Source: SIG440 sp045648175
Lineage (GTDB): Bacteria; Bacillota; Clostridia; Monoglobales; Monoglobaceae
Assembly: GCA_045648175.1 (NCBI GenBank)
Contig: JAZRNN010000046.1
Coordinates: 1-19,153, forward strand
Length of the DNA: 19,153 nt
Direction of reading: 5' to 3'
Positions 1 to 7,912 of this stretch are shown in pieces. How positions within the stretch are numbered: the stretch's first letter is position 1; every line of letters starts with the position of its first letter. The notes under the pieces are model-generated. The model was given only the letters and a program-made list of their open reading frames with translations, searched no databases and was not told where the DNA came from. Both the position numbers and the translations under genes were made by a program.

Positions 1-13
1 AGGGGGTTAAGCA

Positions 14-202
14 ATGAAAACAATAGTTATTTTACACGCAGACAATGGTAAGGTGCTTACTGATGGCAAAATTTACGGAAAGCAAATTAATCTTGCCGAG
101 GGTATGACGGGAGATAGCTTTTACGAGATTACCGAGGCAGAATACGAGGCACACCTTGCTGAAGAAAAGGCAAGGATGGAAAAAGAAGCGGGAGGTGTTT
201 AA
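14..202 (+). CDS. small acidic phage-associated protein
   Basis: A 62-residue hypothetical protein, rich in Glu and Lys at the C-terminus (a short helix running through AEEKARMEKE). I recognise no domain. An AGGGGG ribosome site at 1-6 lies 7 bases before the ATG. A TAA at 8-10 may end an upstream gene outside the window. The stop codon is one base before the holin start, so the two are probably translationally coupled. Small proteins of this kind often sit between phage tail genes and the lysis cassette in Clostridia prophages, so a phage origin is inferred from position rather than from homology. Function unknown. Confidence 0.7.
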   Translation: MKTIVILHADNGKVLTDGKIYGKQINLAEGMTGDSFYEITEAEYEAHLAEEKARMEKEAGGV

Positions 203-203
203 A

Positions 204-644
204 ATGGCAAATGTAAAAATGATGATATGTACAGCGCTTGGCATAGCAGGCGGTTTTATGGCAAAGCTCTTTGGTGGTTGGACCGAGGATATGATAACTC
301 TTGTGATATTTATGGCAGTTGACTTCCTGATGGGGCTGATTGTTGCAGGAGTTTTTCATAAAAGCAATAAGTCAGAAAGCGGTAACCTGAACAGCCGTGC
401 CGGGTGGATTGGTCTTTGCAAAAAGTGTGTTACCTTGCTTTTTGTATTGATAGCTCACCGACTTGATGTGTCATTGGGTACAGATTACATACGCACTGCG
501 GCAATCATAGGCTTTATCGCCAATGAGATGCTTTCAATAGTAGAAAATGCAGGGCTTATGGGTGTGCCACTGCCTGAAACTATTATCAAAGCAATTGAGA
601 TTTTAAAGGAAAGAAAGGAGGCTGCATCTTTTGAAGATAATTGA
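204..644 (+). CDS. phage holin (toxin secretion/phage lysis holin type)
   Basis: A 146-residue small membrane protein. Hydrophobic stretches lie near residues 4-20 (MMICTALGIAGGFMAKLFGG), 28-46 (a segment with the VDFLMGLIVAGVF pattern), about 70-83 (CVTLLFVLIAHRLD) and about 92-110. This layout and size fit the Clostridia/Bacillus phage holin family that releases the endolysin through the membrane. I chose the ATG at 204 over an earlier in-frame ATG at 156 because GGGAGG at 190-195 is well spaced for 204 and the earlier start would overlap the previous gene by 47 bases. The last 14 bases overlap the endolysin gene, the usual holin-endolysin pairing. The family call is from overall pattern, so the exact holin class is less certain. 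Confidence 0.8.
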   Translation: MANVKMMICTALGIAGGFMAKLFGGWTEDMITLVIFMAVDFLMGLIVAGVFHKSNKSESGNLNSRAGWIGLCKKCVTLLFVLIAHRLDVSLGTDYIRTAAIIGFIANEMLSIVENAGLMGVPLPETIIKAIEILKERKEAASFEDN

Positions 645-1197
645 TGCAGGCTTTAATTGGCAGGGAAGTCTTTCAAAGCGGAGCAATACAAAATATATTA
701 TTTTGCATCATCGTGCGGGAGTGGGTGATGTGCAGAGTATTCATAAAGGGCATCTTGCAAACGGCTGGAGCGGTATAGGGTATCATTTTTATATACGCAA
801 GGATGGAGGTATCTTCCGCGGGAGACCAATCGGCACAATAGGTGCTCATTGCACAGGATACAATGACAAAAGTATCGGTGTTTGCTTTGAGGGGAATTTT
901 GAAAATGATGCAATGCCAAAACCTCAGCTTAAAGCCGGTCGGGAACTGATTTTGCATCTTAAAAGCTTGTATCCCAAAGCAGAAGTTGGAAGGCATAAAG
1001 ATTTTCAAAGCACAGCGTGTCCAGGAAGGAACTTCCCTTTTGAAGAAATCAAAAAAGGAGAATGTGAAATGACGGTTGACGAAGCCATAGAAATCATTCA
1101 GGCAAAGACAGGGATAGAAGATGAAACAATTGAGTTTTTGCTGTGCTATAAGTATGGTGAAGAGTTGGTTGTGAAAATTGCCAACAGCTTGACATAA
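631..1197 (+). CDS. phage endolysin, N-acetylmuramoyl-L-alanine amidase (Amidase_2/PGRP fold)
   Basis: A 188-residue zinc amidase that cleaves the bond between N-acetylmuramic acid and the stem peptide of peptidoglycan. The amidase domain covers about residues 15-145. Likely zinc ligands are His26 (in IILHHRAG), His122 (in GRHKDF) and Cys130 (in TACPGRNF); these match T7-lysozyme-type amidases, with Thr128 where T7 lysozyme has a catalytic Lys. GIGYHFYIRKDG is also typical of the fold. The start is TTG at 631, with AAAGGAG at 614-620, and overlaps the holin by 14 bases. The last 42 residues are a short helical tail beginning with an internal Met at residue 147 that has its own strong ribosome site. 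It may act as a wall-targeting or oligomerisation tail, but I do not recognise its family. Confidence 0.88.
   Translation: MKIIDAGFNWQGSLSKRSNTKYIILHHRAGVGDVQSIHKGHLANGWSGIGYHFYIRKDGGIFRGRPIGTIGAHCTGYNDKSIGVCFEGNFENDAMPKPQLKAGRELILHLKSLYPKAEVGRHKDFQSTACPGRNFPFEEIKKGECEMTVDEAIEIIQAKTGIEDETIEFLLCYKYGEELVVKIANSLT
1054..1071 (+). promoter_or_regulatory. internal ribosome site and ATG within the endolysin gene
   Basis: AAAGGAG (1054-1060) is followed after 8 bases by an in-frame ATG (1069-1071). This is as good as any real start in the window. Initiation here would make a separate 42-residue C-terminal peptide (MTVDEAIEIIQ...). Secondary translation of the C-terminal domain is known for several Gram-positive phage endolysins, where the short product assembles with the full-length enzyme. 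Use of this site here is inferred. Confidence 0.55.
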
Positions 1198-1220
1198 CTA
1201 AAAATTTCCGCCTGTGTTCA

Positions 1221-1249
1221 TTGACATAAGAATGTTGATGCAGTATAAT
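1221..1249 (+). promoter_or_regulatory. sigma-A promoter for recD2
   Basis: Perfect consensus elements: TTGACA (1221-1226), a 17-base spacer and TATAAT (1244-1249). It lies just after the endolysin stop and 31 bases before the recD2 start, so recD2 is transcribed independently of the phage genes. Confidence 0.9.
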
Positions 1250-1279
1250 AATGTCATAGAAAATGGGAGGTGAACACGG

Positions 1280-3472
1280 GTGGAAAAAATTGACGGTATA
1301 ATTGAAGATGTAATATACGAAAATCAGTCAAACGGTTATACTGTTTGTGATATTTCCTCCGGCGGACATCTATATACTCTGACGGGCTATATGCCGGGCA
1401 TTTCAGAAGGCGAGCGTATTATGGCGGTTGGTGAGTGGAAAAATCATCCCGAATACGGCCAGCAGTTCAGCGTGAGCAGCTTTGAAAGGCTTATGCCCGA
1501 AACAGAAAGTGAAATTGAACTGTATCTTGGCTCGGGAATTTTGCCGCATATTGGCAAAACTACAGCAAGACGGATAGTGGAAGCGTTTGGATGCGAGGCA
1601 CTTGAGATTATTGAAAAAGAGCCTGAAAGACTGACGAAGATAAAAGGTATTTCACTTGCCAAGGCTCAGGAAATATATAAGAGGTTTGTAGAGCAAATCG
1701 GACTTAAAAATATTGTTGTATTTTTTCAACGGTTTGGTGTGTCACCCAATCTTGCAATAAAGGCATATCGTACCTTTGGAGAAAATATAATAAAATTTGC
1801 TGAAGAAAATCCGTTTATTCTCAGCGGTATCGATGGGTTTACCTTTAAAATATGTGATAAAATCCGTGAAGAAATGCAGCTTCCTTTGAACTTTGTACCA
1901 AGAGTATGTTCAGGGGTTATAAGCACCCTTCTTAATGCAGGGTATTTAAGTGGTCACACATTTTTGCCAAAACCAACTCTTATAGCCCAGACAAAAGCGG
2001 CTTTGGAAATTGATGCAGGCGAGGTTGAGGATGCCGTGGCACAGCTTTGCCTTAAAGGCGATTTGATTGTGGAAAATCACGAGGAATTTGATGCCGTGTA
2101 CCTTAAAACATTTTATGATGCAGAGCGTGGTGTTGCGTCAAGGCTGCGTGAAATGAGCGGCTTGATTTTTGAAACCAACCGCCGTGAAGCAGAAGAACTG
2201 ATTAAAAGGGCTGAGGAAGAGAGTGGGATTGTTCTTGCCGATAACCAAAGAGATGCGGTTTTTGCCTGTTTTGAAAATTCTGCTATGGTAATCACCGGCG
2301 GACCCGGTACGGGAAAAACCACAATAATTAATACAATAATTAATATAATGAGGCGTCAGGGGAAAAGGATTGCACTGGCTGCACCCACAGGTAGGGCGGC
2401 AAAACGAATGACTGAGGTTTGTGGGATGGAGGCAAAAACCATTCACAGACTGCTTGAAAATATGCCATCCGAGGGCGGAAACATTTGCTTTGGTAGAAAT
2501 GAAAAGAACAAGCTTGAATGTGATATTTTGATTGTTGACGAAATGTCAATGGTTGATGTTTTGCTTATGAACAGCCTGTTGCTTGCACTGCCGCAAAATG
2601 CCCGACTGATAATGGTTGGCGATTGCGACCAGCTTCCTGCAGTTGGGGCAGGAAATGTCCTTAAAGACATCATCGAAAGCGAAGCTTTAGAGTGTGTCAA
2701 GCTTACCGAAATTTTTAGGCAGGCAAAGGAGAGTATGATTGTTGTCAATGCTCACCGCATAAACCGTGGAGAGATGCCATTTTGCAATGACCCTGACAAT
2801 GATTTCTTTATGCTGAAATGTTCTGACCCTGACAAGCTCTGTGAGACCATTGCCGACCTTTGCGAAAGAAGAATTCCTAAAACATACGGGGTTGACAGTA
2901 TTTCGCAAATTCAGGTGCTTACCCCTACGCGAAAGTCGAGTATTGGCGTGCAGAACCTTAATGAAATTCTGCAAGGACGGCTTAATCCCAAACAGATGCG
3001 GATTTCCGAAAAGACGGTGGGTAGTTATACCTTCCGTGTGGGCGACAAGGTTATGCAAAACAAAAACAATTATAATTTAGAGTGGACAAGACTTTCTGAT
3101 TTGGAAAAGGGTCAGGGCGTATTCAATGGCGATGTTGGTTTTGTGACGGATATAAATGTTCCTAAACAAACGTTGACGGTGCTGTTTGATGACCGCAAGG
3201 TGGTTTATGATTTTATGGGTCTTGACGAACTGGAGCTTGCCTATGCGGTGACAGTTCACAAAAGTCAGGGCAGTGAGTTTGATGTTGTGATAATGCCCGT
3301 TTTTGATACCCACAGATTGCTTATGACACGCAATTTGATGTATACAGCTATAACCCGTGCTAAAAGATTGGTTATACTTGTTGGCAAAGAAGAAATACTT
3401 AAACAGTTTGTTGATAATAACAACGTTTTAATTCGTTTTTCGGGATTGAAGGATAAGTTAATAATACGATAA
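1280..3472 (+). CDS. recD2: RecD2-family ATP-dependent 5'-3' DNA helicase
   Basis: A 730-residue SF1B helicase of the RecD2/YrrC type found in bacteria that use AddAB instead of RecBCD. It acts in DNA repair and replication-fork maintenance. The N-terminus has the small domain ending near residue 75, then helix-hairpin-helix repeats (about 83-140: SGILPHIGKTTARRI and LTKIKGISLAKA). The helicase core has Walker A GGPGTGKT (340-347, Lys346), Walker B VDEMSMVD (Asp420-Glu421), GDCDQLPAVGAGNVL (motif III region), VTVHKSQGSEFD (from 657) and the arginine-finger motif YTAITRAKR (688-696). Start is GTG at 1280 with GGGAGGTG at 1265-1272. Length is slightly below B. subtilis YrrC (about 800). It has its own promoter and terminator, so it is a monocistronic unit between phage genes and an unrelated minus-strand gene. 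Confidence 0.95.
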   Translation: MEKIDGIIEDVIYENQSNGYTVCDISSGGHLYTLTGYMPGISEGERIMAVGEWKNHPEYGQQFSVSSFERLMPETESEIELYLGSGILPHIGKTTARRIVEAFGCEALEIIEKEPERLTKIKGISLAKAQEIYKRFVEQIGLKNIVVFFQRFGVSPNLAIKAYRTFGENIIKFAEENPFILSGIDGFTFKICDKIREEMQLPLNFVPRVCSGVISTLLNAGYLSGHTFLPKPTLIAQTKAALEIDAGEVEDAVAQLCLKGDLIVENHEEFDAVYLKTFYDAERGVASRLREMSGLIFETNRREAEELIKRAEEESGIVLADNQRDAVFACFENSAMVITGGPGTGKTTIINTIINIMRRQGKRIALAAPTGRAAKRMTEVCGMEAKTIHRLLENMPSEGGNICFGRNEKNKLECDILIVDEMSMVDVLLMNSLLLALPQNARLIMVGDCDQLPAVGAGNVLKDIIESEALECVKLTEIFRQAKESMIVVNAHRINRGEMPFCNDPDNDFFMLKCSDPDKLCETIADLCERRIPKTYGVDSISQIQVLTPTRKSSIGVQNLNEILQGRLNPKQMRISEKTVGSYTFRVGDKVMQNKNNYNLEWTRLSDLEKGQGVFNGDVGFVTDINVPKQTLTVLFDDRKVVYDFMGLDELELAYAVTVHKSQGSEFDVVIMPVFDTHRLLMTRNLMYTAITRAKRLVILVGKEEILKQFVDNNNVLIRFSGLKDKLIIR

Positions 3473-3498
3473 AAGGGTGTTGCAATGCAACACCCTTT
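3471..3498. terminator. bidirectional intrinsic terminator after recD2
   Basis: AAAAGGGTGTTGC pairs with GCAACACCCTTTT around a very short loop, flanked by A and T runs on both sides. The structure begins inside the recD2 stop codon. It can terminate recD2 and also the convergent minus-strand gene ending at 3506. Confidence 0.9.
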
Positions 3499-3505
3499 TG
3501 GTTAT

Positions 3506-3940
3506 TTATAAATAGCAACGTATTTCTGCAGCCAAATCATCTTCAAGCTTGATTAAGCGTTTGGTAATGTCTTTTGCGTCCTCTGATGCGGCTTCGTATT
3601 GGTTGAGGTATTTGTTAAGAGATTTTGTGCCCATATCACAGCCGTCGGTAATCAGGTCGGCAATCTTTTCATCGGTTTCGTCAACGGCAAGCATCATATT
3701 TGTTTTCAGCCATGACATACCCTGTGCCATAATATTGGGCTCTTTGCCGCATTCGTCACATTCGTTGAGGATTGAATGTGTTTCGCTACCAAGCTTCTGG
3801 TGTGCTTCCTTTGAGTTTATAAGAATTTTCTTGAATTTTTCGTCCTTTACCCTGTCAAGAACCTCGTCAATTGAATTTACACCCATTTTAATTCCGGCAT
3901 TACATTCCTTTAAAAGTTCAACAGTATCGTGATTTATCAT
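3506..3940 (-). CDS. four-helix-bundle protein, DUF2383/ferritin-like (tentative)
   Basis: A 144-residue, almost wholly helical, acidic protein with no signal peptide or membrane segment. The first helix (TVELLKECNAGIKMGVNSID) and the KEAHQKLGSETHSIL helix resemble small ferritin-like/DUF2383-type proteins, which have a four-helix bundle; I could not confirm metal ligands. A CDECG motif occurs in the middle, with further single cysteines near each end. I chose the ATG at 3940 over the one at 3949 because AAAGG directly abuts the upstream ATG (no spacing) but is 9 bases from the second. It is convergent with recD2 and divergent from enolase, with a candidate promoter at 3967-3996. Function is unknown; a stress or storage role is a guess from the fold. 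Confidence 0.75.
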   Translation of the reverse strand: MINHDTVELLKECNAGIKMGVNSIDEVLDRVKDEKFKKILINSKEAHQKLGSETHSILNECDECGKEPNIMAQGMSWLKTNMMLAVDETDEKIADLITDGCDMGTKSLNKYLNQYEAASEDAKDITKRLIKLEDDLAAEIRCYL

Positions 3941-3966
3941 TTTTATCATCCTTTCTTTTTTAAATT

Positions 3967-3996
3967 ATTATAACCTGTTATATATAAAAAATTCAA
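3967..3996 (-). promoter_or_regulatory. candidate promoter of the 3506-3940 gene
   Basis: On the minus strand, TTGAAT (3996-3991), an 18-base spacer and TATAAT (3972-3967) lie about 27 bases upstream of the chosen start. The -10 is perfect and the -35 matches 4 of 6. I found no equally clear plus-strand promoter for enolase in this short divergent gap. Confidence 0.6.
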
Positions 3997-4041
3997 AATT
4001 TGTGCATACTGTTAAAAATTGAATTTTCAGGAGGAATTGAA

Positions 4042-5355
4042 ATGAAGGACTATATTGCCATTGAAGGAATTGTTGCACGCGAGATATTAGACTCCCGCGG
4101 AAACCCCACAGTTGAGGTGGAAGTGTTTGTGGAAGGCGACTTTGTTGGTCGTGCGGCGGTACCCTCGGGTGCATCAACAGGTGCCTTTGAGGCATATGAA
4201 CTGCGTGACGGAGATAGCGACAGATATATGGGACAGGGCGTTTTAAAGGCGGTTAAAAACATCAACAATGAAATTGCTGATGAGCTTTTGGGGTTTAACG
4301 TGCTTGACCAGATTGAAATTGACAAAATGCTTATAAAGCTTGACGGAACACCAAATAAATCACGCCTTGGTGCCAATGCCTGCCTTGCGGTATCGCTTGC
4401 GTGTGCCAAGGCGGCATCGGCAGCTTTGGGACTTAGCCTTTACAGTTATATTGGTGGTGTAAATGCCAAAATGTTGCCCGTGCCAATGATGAATATTATA
4501 AACGGCGGCAAACACGCCGATAATTCAATCAGCTGTCAGGAATTTATGATTATGCCTGTTGGTGCAAAATCCTTCCGTCAGGCTCTTCAATGGTGTGCCG
4601 AGGTCTTTCATACCCTTAAAAAAATCCTGAAGGAAAAGGGATATTCAACAGCGGTTGGCGATGAGGGCGGTTTTGCCCCCAACCTTGAATCAGACGAGGA
4701 TGCGGTAAAACTGATTGTTCACGCAATTGAGAGGGCGGGCTTTAAAACGTACGATGATTTCAGAATTGCTCTTGACCCTGCATCAACCGAGATGTACGAG
4801 GAAGCAAAGAAAAAGGGCGAAGCGGGTAAGTATTATTTCTGGAAGACCGACAAAATGCTCTCCCGTGAAGAAATGGTGGAATTCTGGGCAGATTGGTCAG
4901 GCAAGTATCCCATAATTTCAATCGAGGACGGTATGGCAGAGGAGGACTGGGAAGGCTGGGATATGCTGACAAAACGTCTTGGCAACAAAGTTCAGCTTGT
5001 TGGCGATGATTTGTTTGTTACCAATACCGAGCGCCTTAAAAAGGGTATCAGTTTAGATGTGGCAAACGCTATTTTGATAAAGGTAAACCAGATAGGCACA
5101 CTTACCGAAACTCTTGATGCAATTGAAATGGCTAACCGTGCAGGATACACCGCAGTAACCTCTCATCGCAGCGGTGAGACAGAAGATACAACTATTGCAG
5201 ACATTGCTGTGGCAACAAATTCGGGGCAGATAAAGACGGGTGCGCCCTCACGTACTGACCGTACGGCAAAATATAATCGTTTGCTTAGAATTGAAGAAGA
5301 GCTTGGCGACGCGGCTGTTTATCCCGGTATGGATGCGTGGTTTAATCTTAGATAA
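4042..5355 (+). CDS. eno: enolase (phosphopyruvate hydratase)
   Basis: A 437-residue glycolytic enzyme that interconverts 2-phosphoglycerate and phosphoenolpyruvate in the cytosol with Mg2+. Landmarks are SGASTG (42-47), the GGKHADNS loop with the active-site His, catalytic Glu208 in GDEGGFAP, Mg2+ ligands Asp245 (ALDPAST), Glu295 (SIEDGMAEEDW) and Asp322 (VGDD), catalytic Lys347 (ILIKVNQIG), SHRSGETED and the C-terminal KTGAPSRTDR. All key residues are present and the length is normal. The ATG at 4042, with AGGAGG at 4029-4034, is preferred to a longer reading from 4000, which has no ribosome site and would add residues not found in the family. It stands alone here, not in the gap-pgk-tpi-pgm cluster common in Firmicutes. 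No clear terminator follows it. Confidence 0.97.
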   Translation: MKDYIAIEGIVAREILDSRGNPTVEVEVFVEGDFVGRAAVPSGASTGAFEAYELRDGDSDRYMGQGVLKAVKNINNEIADELLGFNVLDQIEIDKMLIKLDGTPNKSRLGANACLAVSLACAKAASAALGLSLYSYIGGVNAKMLPVPMMNIINGGKHADNSISCQEFMIMPVGAKSFRQALQWCAEVFHTLKKILKEKGYSTAVGDEGGFAPNLESDEDAVKLIVHAIERAGFKTYDDFRIALDPASTEMYEEAKKKGEAGKYYFWKTDKMLSREEMVEFWADWSGKYPIISIEDGMAEEDWEGWDMLTKRLGNKVQLVGDDLFVTNTERLKKGISLDVANAILIKVNQIGTLTETLDAIEMANRAGYTAVTSHRSGETEDTTIADIAVATNSGQIKTGAPSRTDRTAKYNRLLRIEEELGDAAVYPGMDAWFNLR

Positions 5356-5439
5356 AAAGCCTCATAATTAAATAAAATACAACAGTTTTTTGACTTTTTT
5401 GCAAAAAGAATTTTTACAAAAATTTCCAGACACTATTCT

Positions 5440-5473
5440 TTCGACAATTATCTGTGTATTGTGTGTGTATACT
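5440..5473 (+). promoter_or_regulatory. Spo0A-type promoter of spoIIE
   Basis: TTCGACA (5440-5446) is a perfect reverse-complement 0A box (TGTCGAA). TCGACA (5441-5446), one mismatch from TTGACA, is separated by 21 bases from TATACT (5468-5473). In B. subtilis the Spo0A-activated sigma-A promoters spoIIE and spoIIG have this same unusual layout: a -35-like element overlapping a 0A box, spaced 21-22 rather than 17 bases from the -10. The -10 is 37 bases before the spoIIE start. The rest of 5356-5510 is AT-rich, with no gene seen. Confidence 0.72.
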
Positions 5474-5510
5474 GAAAAAAATACAACGGATTACAAAGGA
5501 GAAAGATATT

Positions 5511-7646
5511 ATGTCGGAATTACAGATTTTCCGGGGAAGCATATCCAAACCGGTTAAGGCAAAGACTCCGAGGATTGATTTAAAATTTACCCAAAATGGC
5601 TGGCTGATAAAAATTATAGGCTTTTTTGTGGCGATGGCTATGCCGTATGCAGGTATTGCACCGTTCGGAATGTCTTTTTTAGCACAGGAGAGAAAGATAT
5701 CTTTTAGTGCAGTTGGGTCATTTATTGCTGTCAGTCTTGGTGCAGTTGCTGTTTGTGACCGCTTGGGTTCAGCAAAATATGTAAGCGCGGGAATAATATA
5801 CCTTGCGGTGCTGTTTGTTCTTGAACGAGGCGTGCAGATGAACGATTTTACGGCAGGACTTGCGGCAGGCGGAGCGGTGTTCCTTGCGGGACTTGTTACA
5901 CTTTTTTGGGAAGGTTTTACGTTTTCGCAGTTTTTACTGCTTGCTTGCGAGACAGCGGCTGTGGTGGCGGGTGCTCTTGTTTTTGAAAAGAGTGGCAAGT
6001 TGCTTAAGTCAGGTAAATTTCTCCCTGAAAAGCTTGGAAGTGAGGAAAAACTAAGTCTTGGTGCGGTGGTGGCAATTGCCATACTCAGCCTTCAGGATAT
6101 TTATATAGGGTCTGAATTTTCGGTAATGAATACTGTGGCGGCGGTTGCGTTGCTTACGGTTGCCGCAGGCTGCGGAATGGGTTATTCAACCGGTGCGGGA
6201 GTTATACTTGGATTGGTGTGTGGTATCGGCAGTGATTATTTTATGCCAATCATGGGTGCTTTCAGCTTTTGCGGATTTTTGGCGGGGATTTTTTCGCGGT
6301 TTGGCAAGGGCGGTGTTATTGCAGGTGTCATACTTGCCAATGCGATGTTGGTTGTGTACACCGACGGAGCAATGGAATCGGTGCTGACCCTTTATGAAAT
6401 TATGGCGGCATCGGTGGTTTTTGCTTTTGTAAAACCCCAGATAATTGGTGTTGTCGGCGAAATAATCTGTCTTGACGCGGCTGAAAAGGCAGGGATAATG
6501 AGGATGAAGGAAAACCTCCGCCAAAGGCTTAAGGCGGTTGCTGAATCATTTGAGACAATGGCAAAAACCATTAATCGCCAGGTTAAGGATAACCAAAGAC
6601 GGGAAAATCGAGCAGATCTAGCCACCTTTTTTGATATGGCGGCAGACAAGATATGTAAAAAGTGCAAAAAGACGGATGTATGCTGGAATAAAGATTTTGA
6701 CGCTACCTATAAGTCACTTTTTGGACTTATGAAGAAGATGAATGAAAAAGGTCAGCTTTCACCTGATGATGCGGACGAGGATTTTCAAAAGCGATGCCAT
6801 CAGCTTCCGCACCTGGTGGCGGAGCTTAATCATCAGCTTGACATTTATCAGGTTAAGCAGGAGTGGATGAAAATGCTGGAGGAAAAACGCAAGGCTGTTG
6901 GACAGCAATTATCGGATGTTTCTGAAATCTTAGGTGGAATTTCAGATGAGATTAAAAGTGATATTGGTATGTGCAGCATAGCATCAGGCGAGCCTGAGGA
7001 GAAATTCAAGGTTGAGACAGATTTTGCCGAGTGTGCCGCTTCGGGCGAAAACGGAGACAGCTATCGTTTTGCGCATATCGGCAAGGGCAAGTATGTAATT
7101 GCCCTCAGTGACGGAATGGGTACGGGCAGCGGTGCGGCGCGTGAAAGCCGTGCTATGCTTGAGTTGCTTGAAAGCTTTTTGTATGCAGGTTTTGAAACAT
7201 CTGTGGCGGTGAAGTTTATTAATTCGGTAATGCTGCTTAAATCTGATGCCGAAGGCTTTGTGACAATGGATTTATGTATAATTGACCTGTGCACAGGTCA
7301 GGCTGAATTTATCAAAACCGGTGCCGAGCCAAGCTTTATTATGCGGGGCACGGGTGTTGAGACGGTAAAGGCTTCGTCGCTTCCGGTTGGGATTATTGCA
7401 GGCATTGATGCCGACAGTACCTACCTCAATATGAAGGATGGAGATGTGATAGTTATGGTAACCGACGGGATTGAAAACCGCAGTAGCGGCAGTATGTGGG
7501 TTGGCGACTTTATTGAAAATGCGGTTGCTAATGATACGGATGAAGGACTTGCTGACAAAATACTAAACCACGCTATCAATCAAAACAGCGGCGAGGTAAA
7601 GGACGATATGACGGTATTGTCGGTGAAATTGAAGGAAGTATCTTAG
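5511..7646 (+). CDS. spoIIE: stage II sporulation protein E, SpoIIAA-P phosphatase
   Basis: A 711-residue membrane-bound PP2C-type phosphatase that dephosphorylates the anti-anti-sigma factor SpoIIAA and so activates sigma-F in the forespore; it also links to FtsZ at the polar septum. The N-terminal half (about residues 25-330) is a run of hydrophobic segments, consistent with the roughly ten-helix SpoIIE membrane domain. A central region (about 335-500) contains a CKKCKKTDVCW cysteine cluster. The C-terminal phosphatase has ALSDGMGTG (Asp534), VTDGIEN (Asp652) and KDDMTVL (Asp698-Asp699), the expected metal-binding acids. B. subtilis SpoIIE is longer (827), so linkers are shorter here. I chose the ATG at 5511 with AAAGGAG at 5495-5501; an in-frame upstream start would lie inside the promoter. 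Confidence 0.95.
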   Translation: MSELQIFRGSISKPVKAKTPRIDLKFTQNGWLIKIIGFFVAMAMPYAGIAPFGMSFLAQERKISFSAVGSFIAVSLGAVAVCDRLGSAKYVSAGIIYLAVLFVLERGVQMNDFTAGLAAGGAVFLAGLVTLFWEGFTFSQFLLLACETAAVVAGALVFEKSGKLLKSGKFLPEKLGSEEKLSLGAVVAIAILSLQDIYIGSEFSVMNTVAAVALLTVAAGCGMGYSTGAGVILGLVCGIGSDYFMPIMGAFSFCGFLAGIFSRFGKGGVIAGVILANAMLVVYTDGAMESVLTLYEIMAASVVFAFVKPQIIGVVGEIICLDAAEKAGIMRMKENLRQRLKAVAESFETMAKTINRQVKDNQRRENRADLATFFDMAADKICKKCKKTDVCWNKDFDATYKSLFGLMKKMNEKGQLSPDDADEDFQKRCHQLPHLVAELNHQLDIYQVKQEWMKMLEEKRKAVGQQLSDVSEILGGISDEIKSDIGMCSIASGEPEEKFKVETDFAECAASGENGDSYRFAHIGKGKYVIALSDGMGTGSGAARESRAMLELLESFLYAGFETSVAVKFINSVMLLKSDAEGFVTMDLCIIDLCTGQAEFIKTGAEPSFIMRGTGVETVKASSLPVGIIAGIDADSTYLNMKDGDVIVMVTDGIENRSSGSMWVGDFIENAVANDTDEGLADKILNHAINQNSGEVKDDMTVLSVKLKEVS

Positions 7647-7698
7647 AAGAATATTAAAAGACCATTTTCGAAAGAAAGTGGTCTTTTAATATTCTTCT
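7645..7698. terminator. 25-bp hairpin between convergent spoIIE and small gene
   Basis: 7645-7669 pairs with 7674-7698 around a GAAA tetraloop (7670-7673), 25 pairs with one G-T pair. The spoIIE stop codon (7644-7646) overlaps the start of the stem and the convergent gene stop (7686-7688) lies inside it. Outer arms carry AAAAG/CTTTT runs, and the 3' side ends in a T-rich stretch. It probably terminates both genes. Confidence 0.85.
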
Positions 7699-7865
7699 TT
7701 ATTGAAGGAATGGATTTTGAATTTTTTTAACTTTTGTTCGGTGATTTCATCATCGCCTTCATCCATATAAGCCTCTTCTGTGTCAATCTGTGCCTTTTGA
7801 AGTATCTCAATAGCATCCGTAATTGCATTAAAAAGGCGAAAATAGAGTTTTTTGTAGTTAACCAT
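7686..7865 (-). CDS. small conserved-looking protein of unknown function
   Basis: A 59-residue protein with an aromatic-basic N-terminus (MVNYKKLYFRLFNAITDAIE), a helical middle with acidic residues (EEAYMDEGDDE) and a basic C-terminus. I chose the ATG at 7865, with AAAGG about 9 bases upstream on the minus strand; a TTG at 7883 would place the ribosome site inside the gene. Similar short proteins with a KKLYxRxFNAxTDAI-like start occur in Clostridia as hypothetical proteins, as far as I recall. It lies about 20 bases downstream of the terminator of a predicted structured RNA, so it could be expressed by readthrough from that RNA. No function is proposed. Confidence 0.65.
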   Translation of the reverse strand: MVNYKKLYFRLFNAITDAIEILQKAQIDTEEAYMDEGDDEITEQKLKKFKIHSFNKEEY

Positions 7866-7885
7866 TGTAAATTTCCTTTCCAATT

Positions 7886-7912
7886 AAAAAATGCGACAAC
7901 CGAAGCTGCCGC
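7886..7912 (-). terminator. UUCG-capped terminator of RNA copy 1
   Basis: On the minus strand GCGGCAGC, the loop TTCG and GTTGTCGC form an 8-pair stem (plus 7893-7900 with 7905-7912). It is followed by ATTTTTT. C(UUCG)G is an exceptionally stable tetraloop. It lies about 20 bases before the start of the 59-residue gene, so that gene depends on readthrough or another start. Confidence 0.85.

Noticed and set aside
4000..4041. Enolase start at ATG 4000
   Set aside because: No ribosome site there; AGGAGG points to 4042, which also matches the family N-terminus.
5385..5420. Terminator after enolase
   Set aside because: The T and A runs can pair only weakly and have no GC-rich stem.
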